A stretch of 16,143 bases of DNA from JBHEKP01 sp041859375 (GCA_041859375.1 JBHEKP010000226.1:1-16143), one strand, 5' to 3'; positions 1 to 7,185 are shown, counted from the first letter of the stretch. The notes: generated by a model not told the origin, from the sequence alone. Numbers and translations: made by a program.

Positions 1-120
1 GCGCTCTTCAAGCCCCGCACCATGGAACTCTGGGTGGCCAACTCCACCGTGCGCCAGCCCGCCTGCAACCGCCCCTACCGCCACTACGACGTGCGCAAAC
101 TCATCGCAGAAAAACCCTGA
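1..120 (+). CDS. C-terminal end of a protein, possibly C45-family acyltransferase/peptidase (partial)
   Basis: Reading from the first base in frame gives 39 codons followed by TGA at 118-120, so this is the 3' end of a gene that begins left of the window. The visible peptide contains FKPRTMELWVANS, then PACNRPYRHYDV, then a short charged tail. A strand of the LWVAN type followed by a Cys/Pro-rich turn and a Tyr-Asp end resembles the C-terminus of acyl-CoA:6-aminopenicillanic acid acyltransferase-like (C45) autoprocessing hydrolases as I remember them. The catalytic N-terminal cysteine of such enzymes would lie outside the window, so this is only a family guess. The frame uses GC-rich codons like its neighbours. 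It converges on comM with 10 bases between the two stop codons, and no terminator is visible in that gap. Confidence 0.5.
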   Translation, partial: ALFKPRTMELWVANSTVRQPACNRPYRHYDVRKLIAEKP

Positions 121-130
121 CCGGCGGCCC

Positions 131-1675
131 TTACGCCCCGCCGAACACGCCCTTGTCCAGCGAGCGGTACTGCACCGCCTCGGCGATGTCGCTCTCGGCG
201 ATGTCCCCCCGCCCGTCCAGGTCGGCGATGGTGCGCGCCACGCGCAGCACCTTGTCGTAGGCGCGCGCGCTCAGGCCCAGCCGCTGCAGGGCCGTCTCCA
301 GCAGCGCCTTCGCGCCCCCGCCCAGGACGCAGTGCCTCCGCAGGGCCCGCGTGTCCAGGTGCGCGTTGCACGTGTGCCTGCCGCCCAGCCGCTCCCGCTG
401 CCGGTCCCTCGCCGCCTGCACCCGTTCGCGCACGCCCGCGCTTTCCGGGCCGCAGGGGCGCTGGTCGGTGAGCTCCTCAAAGGACAGCGCGGGCACCTCG
501 ATGTGGATGTCAATCCGGTCGAGCAGCGGCCCCGAAACCCGGCTCATGTAGCGCTGGATGTCCCCCGGCGAGCAGCGGCACTCCTTGCGCGGGTCCGTGC
601 GGCAGCCGCAGGGGCAGGGGTTCATCGCCGCCACCAGCATGAACCGGCTCGGGTAGGTCACCGAATAGTTCGCGCGGCGGATGTGCACCATCCCCTCCTC
701 CAGCGGCTGGCGCAGCACCTCCAGCGCGGCCCGGTTGAACTCGGGCATCTCGTCAAGAAACAGCACCCCGTTGTGCGCCAGGCTCACCTCGCCGGGGCAG
801 GCCATCGTGCCCGCGCCGCCCCCCGCGATGGACACGGTGGTGGAGGTGTGGTGCGGGCTGCGGAAGGGCCGCGCCGTGATCAGCGCGTCGCGCCCGCCCG
901 CCGAGGGCATGACACTGTAGATGCGCGTCGTCTCCAGCGACTCCTCAAAGCTCATCTCCGGCAGGATGCCCGGCAGCCGCGACGCCAGCATGGTTTTGCC
1001 CGTGCCGGGCGGGCCGATAAGCAAAATATTATGGCCGCCCGCCGCCGCCACCGTGAGGGCGCGTTTTGCGTGGGCCTGCCCCTTCACGTCGCCCAGGTCC
1101 GGCGCGTCGCGCCGGCCGGCGGCAAGGGCCGCGTTCACGTCGGTCCTGTGGGGCGGGATTTCCGCCGCGCCGGAGAGGAACCCGTGGGCCTCGTGCAGCG
1201 AGCGCAGGGGAATCACCTCCACCCGGTCCGCCACGCCCGCCTCCTCGGCGTTCTCCGCCGGGAGCAGCAGCCCCCGCAGCCCCAGGTCCCGCGCCGTGAG
1301 GGCCATCGCCAGCGCGCCCGCCACGGGCCGCAGCGTCCCGTCCAGCGCCAGTTCCCCCACCATCGCGTATTCGGAAAGCCGGTTTCCCTGAAGCTGGCCG
1401 CTCGCCGCAAGGATGCCCAGCGCGATGGGCAGGTCCAGCGCGCTGCCCTGCTTGCGCATGTCCGCCGGGGCAAGGTTCACCACCATCGCCCCCTTGGGCA
1501 TGCGGAACCCCGAATTGAAAAGCGCCGCCGACACCCGGTCCACGCTTTCGCGCACCGCCATGTCCGGAAGGCCCACCACCTTGAAGGCGAAGATGCCCGG
1601 GCGGATGTTCACCTCCACCGCAAGCGGAAAGGCGTCAATCCCCAGCACCGCGCATGATTGTGTCCGGGCAAGCAT
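131..1675 (-). CDS. comM: ComM/YifB family Mg-chelatase-like AAA+ ATPase
   Basis: The 514-residue product has the normal length and domain order of ComM/YifB. An N-terminal Lon-protease-like/ChlI fold (about residues 1-165) carries the family phrases VVGLPDMAVRES and VNLAPAD. A central Mg-chelatase-type AAA+ domain has Walker A GPPGTGKT near residues 220-227 and Walker B LFLDEMPEF near 304-312. It is followed by the cysteine-rich NPCPCGC...CRC segment (about 348-365) and the arginine-bearing GPLLDRIDIH motif near 380-390. The C-terminal helical Mg-chelatase domain includes LSARAYDKVLRVARTIADL. In naturally competent bacteria ComM is a hexameric helicase that promotes branch migration during DNA uptake and recombination; it is also widespread in bacteria not known to be competent. 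The ATG at 1675 is chosen because it gives the canonical MLARTQSCAVLGI start, although no good ribosome-binding site precedes it. The gene appears monocistronic and intact. Confidence 0.95.
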   Translation of the reverse strand: MLARTQSCAVLGIDAFPLAVEVNIRPGIFAFKVVGLPDMAVRESVDRVSAALFNSGFRMPKGAMVVNLAPADMRKQGSALDLPIALGILAASGQLQGNRLSEYAMVGELALDGTLRPVAGALAMALTARDLGLRGLLLPAENAEEAGVADRVEVIPLRSLHEAHGFLSGAAEIPPHRTDVNAALAAGRRDAPDLGDVKGQAHAKRALTVAAAGGHNILLIGPPGTGKTMLASRLPGILPEMSFEESLETTRIYSVMPSAGGRDALITARPFRSPHHTSTTVSIAGGGAGTMACPGEVSLAHNGVLFLDEMPEFNRAALEVLRQPLEEGMVHIRRANYSVTYPSRFMLVAAMNPCPCGCRTDPRKECRCSPGDIQRYMSRVSGPLLDRIDIHIEVPALSFEELTDQRPCGPESAGVRERVQAARDRQRERLGGRHTCNAHLDTRALRRHCVLGGGAKALLETALQRLGLSARAYDKVLRVARTIADLDGRGDIAESDIAEAVQYRSLDKGVFGGA

Positions 1676-1726
1676 CGTGTTTCTGTGTCCCCGTCTCGCC
1701 GCCCCGTCATCCCGGACGGCCCGGTC

Positions 1727-1756
1727 ATTCTGGGGAATTCACCGGACCGCTTTCAA
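1727..1756 (-). promoter_or_regulatory. possible promoter of comM
   Basis: On the minus strand TTGAAA (plus 1751-1756, five of six to the -35 consensus) is followed after 18 bases by CAGAAT (plus 1727-1732, four of six to the -10 consensus). This would give a leader of about 45 bases before the comM start. The -35 overlaps a small palindrome, CCGCTT-TC-AAGCGG (1747-1760). The match is modest and unverified. Confidence 0.28.
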
Positions 1757-1786
1757 GCGGCGGCGGGCGGATTCATCGCCCTCCCC

Positions 1787-1830
1787 AAAAAAATACGGGC
1801 GGCGAAGAAGGATGTGCCGCTTCGCCGCCC
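1787..1830 (-). terminator. intrinsic terminator of the deacetylase gene
   Basis: An 11-base perfect inverted repeat (plus-strand GGGCGGCGAAG at 1797-1807 and CTTCGCCGCCC at 1820-1830, 12-base loop) is followed on the minus strand by GTA and then seven T residues (plus-strand A tract at 1787-1793). It lies about 20 bases beyond the stop codon of the minus-strand deacetylase gene. This is the standard Rho-independent layout and should separate that gene from comM downstream. Confidence 0.8.
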
Positions 1831-1851
1831 GGGCGTGGAATGGGCCGGGGG

Positions 1852-2814
1852 TTATTTCGCCGCGTCACGGCGCTGCTTGAGCTCGCGCCAGGTGGTGAGG
1901 ATGATTTTTTCCTCCTCGACGGCCTTTTTCACCTCGGGGGAGGTGAGCGCCTCAAGTTCGGCGAGGCGCATGGGCCCGGAGCCGGTGATGTGCTTGAAGG
2001 TCTCGGACGGGCGGGTGCAGTGGACGATGAACTGGGTGAGGCCCGGCTTCATGGTGCGCAGGAATTCGATGATTTGGGCCTTTTTGTCCTTGGAGTCCTT
2101 GCAGCCGTAGCCGGTGTGGACGTCGTCGAGCACGGGCAGGCCCAGGGCCCACACCATCGCGCCGAGGGCGGGCACGCCGTCAACCATGTCGGGGGAGTCA
2201 ATGGCGAGGAACTGGGCGTGGCCGCCGGGCACCATCACGGGGATGCCGTTTTCCGCGCCGACCCGGATGTAGCGCTCAACAAAGGCGGGGGTGGCGAACA
2301 CGGTGCCCATGTGCGTGTCGAGGTGGGTGGGCGTGATGCCCAGGGTGCGGCAGCGGTCAAGCTGGGCGCGCAGCTCCGTCTCGAATTCGTCGGGGGTGGC
2401 GTTCTTCGCCACGTCTTCCACGTCGGGCCAGAGGCAGCCCTCGGGATCCACCAGGCCGGGCACGGCGGGCTTGCCCGCCACGGGACCCCAGCGGTAGATG
2501 TCCCATTCGGAGGTGAGGGTGCAGTGGACGCCGATGTCGGCGTCGGGGTGGGCCTTGGCGTAGTCGGCCATCTCTACCACCCAGGGGCAGGGGAACATGA
2601 TGCTGGCGGAGGTGGCCACGCCCTTTTCTATGGCCTCGATGGCGCCCATGTTGGCGTCGTGGTGCATGCCCGCGTCGTCCACGTGGAAAATGACCACCTT
2701 GGAGCCCTTGGGCCAGCCGAGTTTCTCGGCGTAGGTGGGTTCCTCGGCGAAAGCCGCCGCACCGGACAGGGTTGTCACCGCCATGGCCAGAATCGCTCCC
2801 GTAATTGACTTCAT
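1852..2814 (-). CDS. Exported ChbG/HpnK (YdjC)-family carbohydrate deacetylase
   Basis: The 320-residue product starts at ATG 2812-2814, preceded by GGAAAGG at a suitable distance. Longer versions of the frame run into upstream non-coding sequence. Residues 1-23 are a Sec signal peptide ending AAAFA before EEPTYAEKL. The mature part has the YdjC/ChbG pattern: HVDDAGMHH at 44-52 supplies the catalytic/metal aspartates (D46, D47), GVHCTLTSEW at 95-104 supplies a metal histidine (H97), and PTHLDTHMG at 162-170 supplies the HxDxH set (H164, D166, H168). Family members remove acetyl groups from short N-acetylated sugars such as chitooligosaccharides or from hopanoid-linked N-acetylglucosamine, using a divalent metal. 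ChbG itself is cytoplasmic, so the signal peptide suggests action outside the cytoplasm; the substrate cannot be told. It is transcribed alone, divergently from the gene at 3001, and ends at a strong terminator. Confidence 0.82.
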   Translation of the reverse strand: MKSITGAILAMAVTTLSGAAAFAEEPTYAEKLGWPKGSKVVIFHVDDAGMHHDANMGAIEAIEKGVATSASIMFPCPWVVEMADYAKAHPDADIGVHCTLTSEWDIYRWGPVAGKPAVPGLVDPEGCLWPDVEDVAKNATPDEFETELRAQLDRCRTLGITPTHLDTHMGTVFATPAFVERYIRVGAENGIPVMVPGGHAQFLAIDSPDMVDGVPALGAMVWALGLPVLDDVHTGYGCKDSKDKKAQIIEFLRTMKPGLTQFIVHCTRPSETFKHITGSGPMRLAELEALTSPEVKKAVEEEKIILTTWRELKQRRDAAK

Positions 2815-2857
2815 CGTTTTAACGCCTTTCCGTGTTTTGTGTGTTCGTCCCGGGGAC

Positions 2858-2874
2858 GGGGGTAGTGTACCCCC
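2858..2874. promoter_or_regulatory. 17-base palindrome in the divergent intergenic region
   Basis: GGGGGTA-GTG-TACCCCC is a perfect 7-base inverted repeat with a 3-base centre, in the 186-base region between the divergent genes at 2814 and 3001. Its position over a candidate -10 box suggests a repressor site. A simple hairpin in the transcript leader is also possible. Confidence 0.35.
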
Positions 2875-2893
2875 CGGCGGCGCTGTGCCGCAA
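2864..2893 (-). promoter_or_regulatory. possible promoter of the exported deacetylase gene
   Basis: On the minus strand TTGCGG (plus 2888-2893) and TACACT (plus 2864-2869) are 18 bases apart, about 50 bases before the start codon at 2814. The -10 matches the consensus in four of six positions and the -35 in three. The -10 lies inside the palindrome at 2858-2874, which would make that palindrome a plausible operator. Confidence 0.3.
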
Positions 2894-3000
2894 CGGGTGC
2901 CCGGGGGAATGGCCGGCTGTTCCGGAAAAGCGGCGCGGTGGGCGGCGCATGGGGTATGATTCCGGCGCTGTTGGTGGAACCATTTTCGCAAGGAGGCGTC

Positions 3001-4752
3001 ATGAGCGAGCAGACCCCGCAGAACACACCGGAAAACATCGCGCCGGAAAACACCCCCAAACCCGTCAAACTGCGGATTTGGCCCGCCGTGGCCGTTGGTG
3101 TTTTTCAGGTGGCTGGCGGCTGGCTGGCGGTGCGTCTGGCCTCGACCAATGTGGAGAGCGGCATGGCAATCGGCCTGGTGCCCCTGGCCTCGTCCCTGCT
3201 GCTGCTGCTTTGGTGGATTGACGCCAGCCGCGCCCCGTGGCGCGACCAGATTGCCGGGGCGGCGCTGTACCTGCTGGCCGTGGCGGCGGTGGTTTTCTCG
3301 CAGGCCACCCCGGCCATGGGCGGGCTGCTGCTGGCCCTTGCGTTGCCCGCGCTCACCGTGACGCTGGCGGCGGCCTTCGCCGTCACTGTTCCCGTGCCCT
3401 GGAAACAACGCCGCCTGCTGCTGGCGCTGTGTGTGATTGTGTGCGCGGGGGTGTACTGCGCGAAGCGCGTGGATGAAATCGGCGGCGACCTGCTGCCCGT
3501 GGTGTCATGGCGCTGGACCCCGGACACGGAGGCGCGTTCCGCCGCCGTTTCCGGTCTGAGCGTCAACGGCACGGCGGAGCTGCCCGCCGAGGTCGCCCTG
3601 GAGGACTGGCCCCTTTTCCGGGGGCGCAACCAGGACGGCCGGGCGCCGGGGGTGGTATTCTCCACGGACTGGAACAGCAAGGTGCCCCGCGAGGTGTGGC
3701 GGCGGCCCGTGGGGTCGGCGTGGTCCTCCTTCACCGTGGTGGGAAACTATCTGTTCACCCAGGAACAGCGCGGCGGCGCCGAGCTGGTCACCTGCTACCG
3801 TGCGGACACGGGCGAACCCGTGTGGGCGAACAGCGTGGAGGCCCGCTTTGAGGACGCCATGGGCCTGGGGCCGCGGTCCACGCCCACCTATGACCGGGGC
3901 CGCCTGTACACGCAGGGTTGCACCGGAATTTTGCAGTGCATTGACGCGGCCACGGGAGAAACCCTCTGGCGGCGCGACGTGCCCGGGGACACGGGCGGAA
4001 AGGTGCCCGCCTTCGGCATTTCCTGCTCGCCGCTGGTGGTGGGGGATCTTGTCGTCCAGTTTTCCTCCGCGGGCGAGGGGAAAAGCGCCATCGCCTACCG
4101 GCGTGACACGGGTGAGCCCGCCTGGACCGCGGGAAAGGACACGGACCTCTACAGCTCGCCCCATTACTCGGTCATCGGCGGCGTCCCCCAGATCCTCATG
4201 ACCTGCGACTACGGCATCCAGTCCTTCACGCCGGAAACGGGCGCGCTGCTCTGGGACCAGGAATGGAAAGTAAAGCAGTACTCCCGCTGCGTGCAGCCTT
4301 ATGTGGAGGGGGACTCGGTGCTGGTGGGGGCCACGGGCACCGGCGGCGCCAAGCGCTACCGGGCGGCGCAGAGGGACGGCAAATGGGAACTGACGGAAGA
4401 ATGGTTTTCCCGGGAGTACCGCCCCTACTTCAATGACGGGGTGGGGCACAAGGGCCATTTTTACGGCTATGACGGCGACCGCCTGGTCTGCATCGATCTC
4501 GCCACAGGAAAACGCCTCTGGAAGGGCGAACGCCACGGCGGGCAGGTGCTGCTGCTGCCCGACATGGACATGCTGCTCGTCCTGACGGAAAAGGGAAGGC
4601 TTGTGCTGGTGCCCGCCGTGCCGGACGCCTACAGCGAGACGGCCTCCATGGACGCGCTCAACGGCAAGACCTGGAACCATCCAGTCATCGTCCGGAATAA
4701 ACTCTACGTCCGCAATTCCGAAACCGCCGCCTGCTATGAGCTGCCCATTTAG
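3001..4752 (+). CDS. Membrane-anchored PQQ-like (outer-membrane-BamB-type) beta-propeller protein
   Basis: The 583-residue product is started at ATG 3001 because AAGGAGG lies at 2990-2996, just upstream; an in-frame ATG at 2938 lacks such a site. After a polar N-terminus, five hydrophobic segments are visible at about residues 25-47, 55-73, 84-101, 105-130 and 138-155. From DWPLFRGRNQDG at about 202 to the end there is a PQQ-like propeller, with repeated blade phrases such as YRADTGEPVWA, DAATGETLWRRD, YRRDTGEPAWTA, TPETGALLWDQ and DLATGKRLWKGE. Such domains are common in planctomycete-like genomes. Here the DWPLFRG opening and lack of a dehydrogenase domain argue for a structural or binding propeller held outside the membrane, not a quinoprotein enzyme. 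No catalytic residues can be assigned. It ends 12 bases from the converging stop codon of the AT-rich operon. Confidence 0.8.
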   Translation: MSEQTPQNTPENIAPENTPKPVKLRIWPAVAVGVFQVAGGWLAVRLASTNVESGMAIGLVPLASSLLLLLWWIDASRAPWRDQIAGAALYLLAVAAVVFSQATPAMGGLLLALALPALTVTLAAAFAVTVPVPWKQRRLLLALCVIVCAGVYCAKRVDEIGGDLLPVVSWRWTPDTEARSAAVSGLSVNGTAELPAEVALEDWPLFRGRNQDGRAPGVVFSTDWNSKVPREVWRRPVGSAWSSFTVVGNYLFTQEQRGGAELVTCYRADTGEPVWANSVEARFEDAMGLGPRSTPTYDRGRLYTQGCTGILQCIDAATGETLWRRDVPGDTGGKVPAFGISCSPLVVGDLVVQFSSAGEGKSAIAYRRDTGEPAWTAGKDTDLYSSPHYSVIGGVPQILMTCDYGIQSFTPETGALLWDQEWKVKQYSRCVQPYVEGDSVLVGATGTGGAKRYRAAQRDGKWELTEEWFSREYRPYFNDGVGHKGHFYGYDGDRLVCIDLATGKRLWKGERHGGQVLLLPDMDMLLVLTEKGRLVLVPAVPDAYSETASMDALNGKTWNHPVIVRNKLYVRNSETAACYELPI

Positions 4753-4764
4753 GTAAAAAAGCGT

Positions 4765-5466
4765 TTATTGAGGTTTGGGCCGTACAAAGACAGGGATAGG
4801 TGCGTTAAAAACATTCTCAATACTTGATTCTCTAGTACTAAACACAGGTCCTGTGTCGTATTTTCCGGTGCAATATAAATAGCCATCTTGTCCCGTATAC
4901 CAAGAATGACTAACATGCCTTGTTGTAAATATTCCGAGCATTGATGAGCGATGATGAAATATATATGAAGCATCTTGAGCGTTTGTGCGCAAAAAATCAC
5001 CGGCAAATAGGCTGGTCAAGATATCACTTACATATATGCTTTCTGTGCCAAGCGCTTTCGAGTAGCAACAATATTTTACAGATGCGGCTTCAGTCATTTT
5101 TCCAGCTAATTCTGGATAGGCCATTATATAATGTGCATATAGCATTAGTTTGCCAAGAAAATTAAGATCCGGCGAATCGTTTCCTATGCGAATTCCATCT
5201 GCATCTGTTTGCCATACGGCAATAACTTTATGACAACTAATTGGATTTCCATTTGATGCATAAAGATGAGATTTTCCAATACTAGAATTGCCCACTTCAA
5301 CTTTCATACGATAATAGTACGTATCTAAACCTGGAACTTCAATATAAAACACAGTGTTAAGCGGAAAAACTCCGAATTCTGGAACCTGAGCCTCAGCTGT
5401 CCCGAATACGTGAGAGCAGAAAATACTAAATATACCCACTAAAAAACAACAGAATTTCTTATTCAT
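4765..5466 (-). CDS. Hypothetical secreted protein of the AT-rich island
   Basis: The 233-residue product has a typical Sec signal peptide: MNKK, then a hydrophobic stretch to about residue 22, then a probable cut near GTAEA. I do not recognise the mature domain. It is rich in aromatic residues and mixed beta-like segments (VFYIEVPGLDTYYYRMKVEV, GIRIGNDSPDLNFLGKLML, SHSWYTGQDGYLYCTGKYD), includes an adjacent Cys pair in KYCCYS, and ends in a Pro/Lys tail. ATG 5464-5466 is preceded by AAGGAG at 5477-5482 (minus strand), which overlaps the stop codon of the upstream gene, so translation of the two genes is likely coupled. Codon use is AT-rich, unlike the neighbours. The gene is probably real because of the signal peptide, the ribosome-binding site and the operon layout. 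Its function is unknown. Confidence 0.72.
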   Translation of the reverse strand: MNKKFCCFLVGIFSIFCSHVFGTAEAQVPEFGVFPLNTVFYIEVPGLDTYYYRMKVEVGNSSIGKSHLYASNGNPISCHKVIAVWQTDADGIRIGNDSPDLNFLGKLMLYAHYIMAYPELAGKMTEAASVKYCCYSKALGTESIYVSDILTSLFAGDFLRTNAQDASYIFHHRSSMLGIFTTRHVSHSWYTGQDGYLYCTGKYDTGPVFSTRESSIENVFNAPIPVFVRPKPQ

Positions 5467-5481
5467 ATTAATTATCTCCTT

Positions 5482-6582
5482 TCAATACTTGTTGTATGTA
5501 ACACTTCCAACTCTAGAAGCAATTTCCAAGAGGAAATCTGATCTAATAAACATATCTGATTCTCTTTCAGCATGATGACTAGGTATCACCTGTGTCCAAA
5601 GGCCAAGACGGGCGGCTACTGATTCGCGCTCCTCATCCTCGGTATCAAGAAGCAATTCAAATGATCCGGGGGAAACTCTTTCCGCCGCATATAACATATT
5701 TGACATTTCTTCATCGTAAATCTGTTTGTAATCTTTATATTCGGACAAGGCAAGCATGGCGTCTGAAGTGAGTTGTAACTGAAGTTCAGGAGACGCCAAA
5801 AAATCATCTAGATATAACCGAGCAGCATAAGCGGCTATGGTTCTGACAGGATGTTCAAGGGAAAGAGTTAGCACCACTGATGGGCTTTCTGCCTGATCAC
5901 GCTCAAACTGACGAATCAGGCACTCTTTCGCCTTTTCCCCCATTTGGGCAATTAAGGCAAGGTTTGAAGGATTATCGTCTAATTTTGCCAGCAGGTAAGG
6001 CCATGCCATAGCGGCACCTGGACTAAGTACTGTTGCTTGATGTCGGTCATGTGGGGAAGCCCCATACTCTGGAAAGTCATTGATATATCGACTTATACAA
6101 TCTCTCAATGTCATAACAAGCTCATCGTAGCCGTTTTTATCTTTTTTGTACATACGAACACCTTCTTCAAGGACTCTTCGAATATGCGGATCGTTTGAAA
6201 GTTCACCAAGTATTATTCCGCCATTCCCAAAAAAAGGTTTATTTAAACTAGAAATAAACAAATCTGACAATTTATGATATTCCATTTCTCGAACAATAGT
6301 TACTGCATTATTTTTATTTACTTCTTTAATTATTTGATTGCGCTGATCTTCTGTGCTTGGTAGTTTTTTATTGCTATTAGGCGTTTTGATTATGTTATTT
6401 AAAACGGGTTTTTCGGTGTTATTTTTGTTAGCATTATTATTTTTAATTACTGGAAAATTTGATTTTGCCAATTCAGGTTTCTCTATTTTTTCAAGGTTTA
6501 TCGCTTTATTTTTTTTAATAATAATGATTATTAATGACAACATAACAATAGTTAATACACATAAAAAAGTAAATTTTTTCAT
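5482..6582 (-). CDS. Hypothetical membrane-anchored helical protein of the AT-rich island
   Basis: The 366-residue product begins with a single hydrophobic segment (about residues 4-24, rich in Ile and Leu) flanked by lysines: an uncleaved anchor with the rest probably outside the membrane. Residues about 30-85 form a low-complexity linker rich in Asn, Lys and Pro. The remainder looks alpha-helical, with stretches such as RRVLEEGVRMYKK, GAAMAWPYLLAKL, MGEKAKECLIRQFERD and HPVRTIAAYAARLYLDDFL that recall HEAT-like repeats, but I cannot name a family. The start ATG is preceded by GGAGG at 6590-6594 with 7 bases between. It is the first gene of the operon with the secreted 233-residue protein, 15 bases apart. 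The linker half is extremely AT-rich and the 3' half is not, which could reflect a composite origin or simply Asn/Lys codon demand. Confidence 0.75.
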   Translation of the reverse strand: MKKFTFLCVLTIVMLSLIIIIIKKNKAINLEKIEKPELAKSNFPVIKNNNANKNNTEKPVLNNIIKTPNSNKKLPSTEDQRNQIIKEVNKNNAVTIVREMEYHKLSDLFISSLNKPFFGNGGIILGELSNDPHIRRVLEEGVRMYKKDKNGYDELVMTLRDCISRYINDFPEYGASPHDRHQATVLSPGAAMAWPYLLAKLDDNPSNLALIAQMGEKAKECLIRQFERDQAESPSVVLTLSLEHPVRTIAAYAARLYLDDFLASPELQLQLTSDAMLALSEYKDYKQIYDEEMSNMLYAAERVSPGSFELLLDTEDEERESVAARLGLWTQVIPSHHAERESDMFIRSDFLLEIASRVGSVTYNKY

Positions 6583-6615
6583 TTTTTATCCTCCATTCAT
6601 AGTTTATCAAAAATT

Positions 6616-6644
6616 TTGAAAATTTGCAAGAAAAATGATTTAAT
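6616..6644 (+). promoter_or_regulatory. promoter for the DUF456 gene at the island's right edge
   Basis: TTGAAA (6616-6621, five of six) and TTTAAT (6639-6644, five of six) are exactly 17 bases apart, about 28 bases before the ATG at 6673. On the minus strand a weaker pair, TTGCAA (6624-6629) and TAAACT (6601-6606), also 17 bases apart, could serve the island operon but would leave almost no leader. This 90-base region (6583-6672) therefore probably holds divergent promoters. AT-rich DNA makes chance matches more likely. Confidence 0.45.
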
Positions 6645-6672
6645 AGGATTTTCTAAATTAGGAAAAAGTTTC

Positions 6673-7185
6673 ATGGAACTTGCGCTGCAAATAGCGGGCT
6701 GGAGCCTTTTCGGCCTGGGAATCCTTGCGGGGCTGGCCCTGGACTTGGTGGGCCTCTTTGGCAACTGGGTGATTCTCGGCATGGTTGCGGCGGCGTGGGT
6801 TCTCGGCGGCTTTGAGCATTTCGGGTTGTGGGCGCTGCTGGGCATGGCGGTGCTCGCGGCGCTGGGCGAGGCGCTGGAGGCGCTTGCGGCGGGCTACGGA
6901 GCGGCGCGCTTTGGCGGCGGGAAGGGGGCGGCGCTGGCCGCGCTGGCGGGGTGCATCGCGGGGGCGGTCCTCGGCACTCCCGTCTTTCCGCTGGTGGGCA
7001 CGCTCATCGGCGCGTGCGCCGGCGCCTTTGCGGGGGCGGCGCTGTACGAGCTTGTCATTGTGAAGAAGACGGCGGACGCGTCGCTGAAGACGGGATTCGG
7101 CGCGGCCCTTGGCCGGATGGGCGGCGTGGCCGCGAAACTGATTATCGGCGTGCTCATGCTTTTGGTGGCGTGGGCATCGTTCTGA
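6673..7185 (+). CDS. DUF456 family membrane protein
   Basis: The 170-residue product is almost entirely hydrophobic and matches the DUF456 pattern. It opens with an N-terminal membrane segment, then LALDLVGLFGNWVIL (about residues 21-35), a second helix pair, then the Gly/Ala-rich core with GGGKGAALAALAGCIAGAVLG and FPLVGTLIGACAGAF, and a final membrane helix. The family is widespread and its function is unknown; members are integral inner-membrane proteins of about this length. I chose the ATG at 6673 over one at 6616 because the extra 19 residues would be AT-rich island sequence and the family begins directly with the first helix. AGGA at 6660-6663 is a weak ribosome-binding site. The gene is followed after 25 bases by the secreted propeller gene, so the two probably share a transcript. 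Confidence 0.85.
   Translation: MELALQIAGWSLFGLGILAGLALDLVGLFGNWVILGMVAAAWVLGGFEHFGLWALLGMAVLAALGEALEALAAGYGAARFGGGKGAALAALAGCIAGAVLGTPVFPLVGTLIGACAGAFAGAALYELVIVKKTADASLKTGFGAALGRMGGVAAKLIIGVLMLLVAWASF

Larger units (their letters stand above)
4753..6672. other. AT-rich genomic island inserted between two GC-rich genes
   Basis: Base composition changes abruptly just after the stop codon at 4752 and changes back at the ATG at 6673. For example, 5221-5280 has 16 G or C in 60 bases, while the flanking genes are strongly GC-rich. The island contains one minus-strand two-gene operon and its promoter region and nothing else recognisable: no integrase, transposase, tRNA or clear long terminal repeat. 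The bases around the two ends share only a short loose similarity (TTTAGGTAAAAA at 4748-4759 and AATTAGGAAAAA at 6656-6667), which may be chance. The 3' half of the upstream gene is less AT-rich (5881-5940 has 32 of 60 G or C), so the island is not uniform. Foreign origin is inferred from composition alone. Confidence 0.65.

Noticed and set aside
332..1657. 441-codon plus-strand open frame
   Set aside because: Antisense to comM, whose motifs are complete. The predicted product is Arg/His/Pro-rich without any domain.
1654..2808. 384-codon plus-strand open frame
   Set aside because: Runs across the terminator and antisense to the exported deacetylase; Gly/His/Val-rich shadow.
2815..3408. N-terminal extension of the deacetylase frame beyond 2814
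   Set aside because: The extension is low-complexity, overlaps the divergent propeller gene and would bury the signal peptide. ATG at 2814 has a ribosome-binding site.
3505..4680. 391-codon minus-strand open frame
   Set aside because: Antisense shadow of the membrane-anchored propeller gene; no ribosome-binding site or domain.
4748..6667. Direct repeats as target-site duplications flanking the AT-rich island
   Set aside because: TTTAGGTAAAAA and AATTAGGAAAAA are only loosely alike and AT-rich; chance or ribosome-binding-site-like sequence explains them as well.
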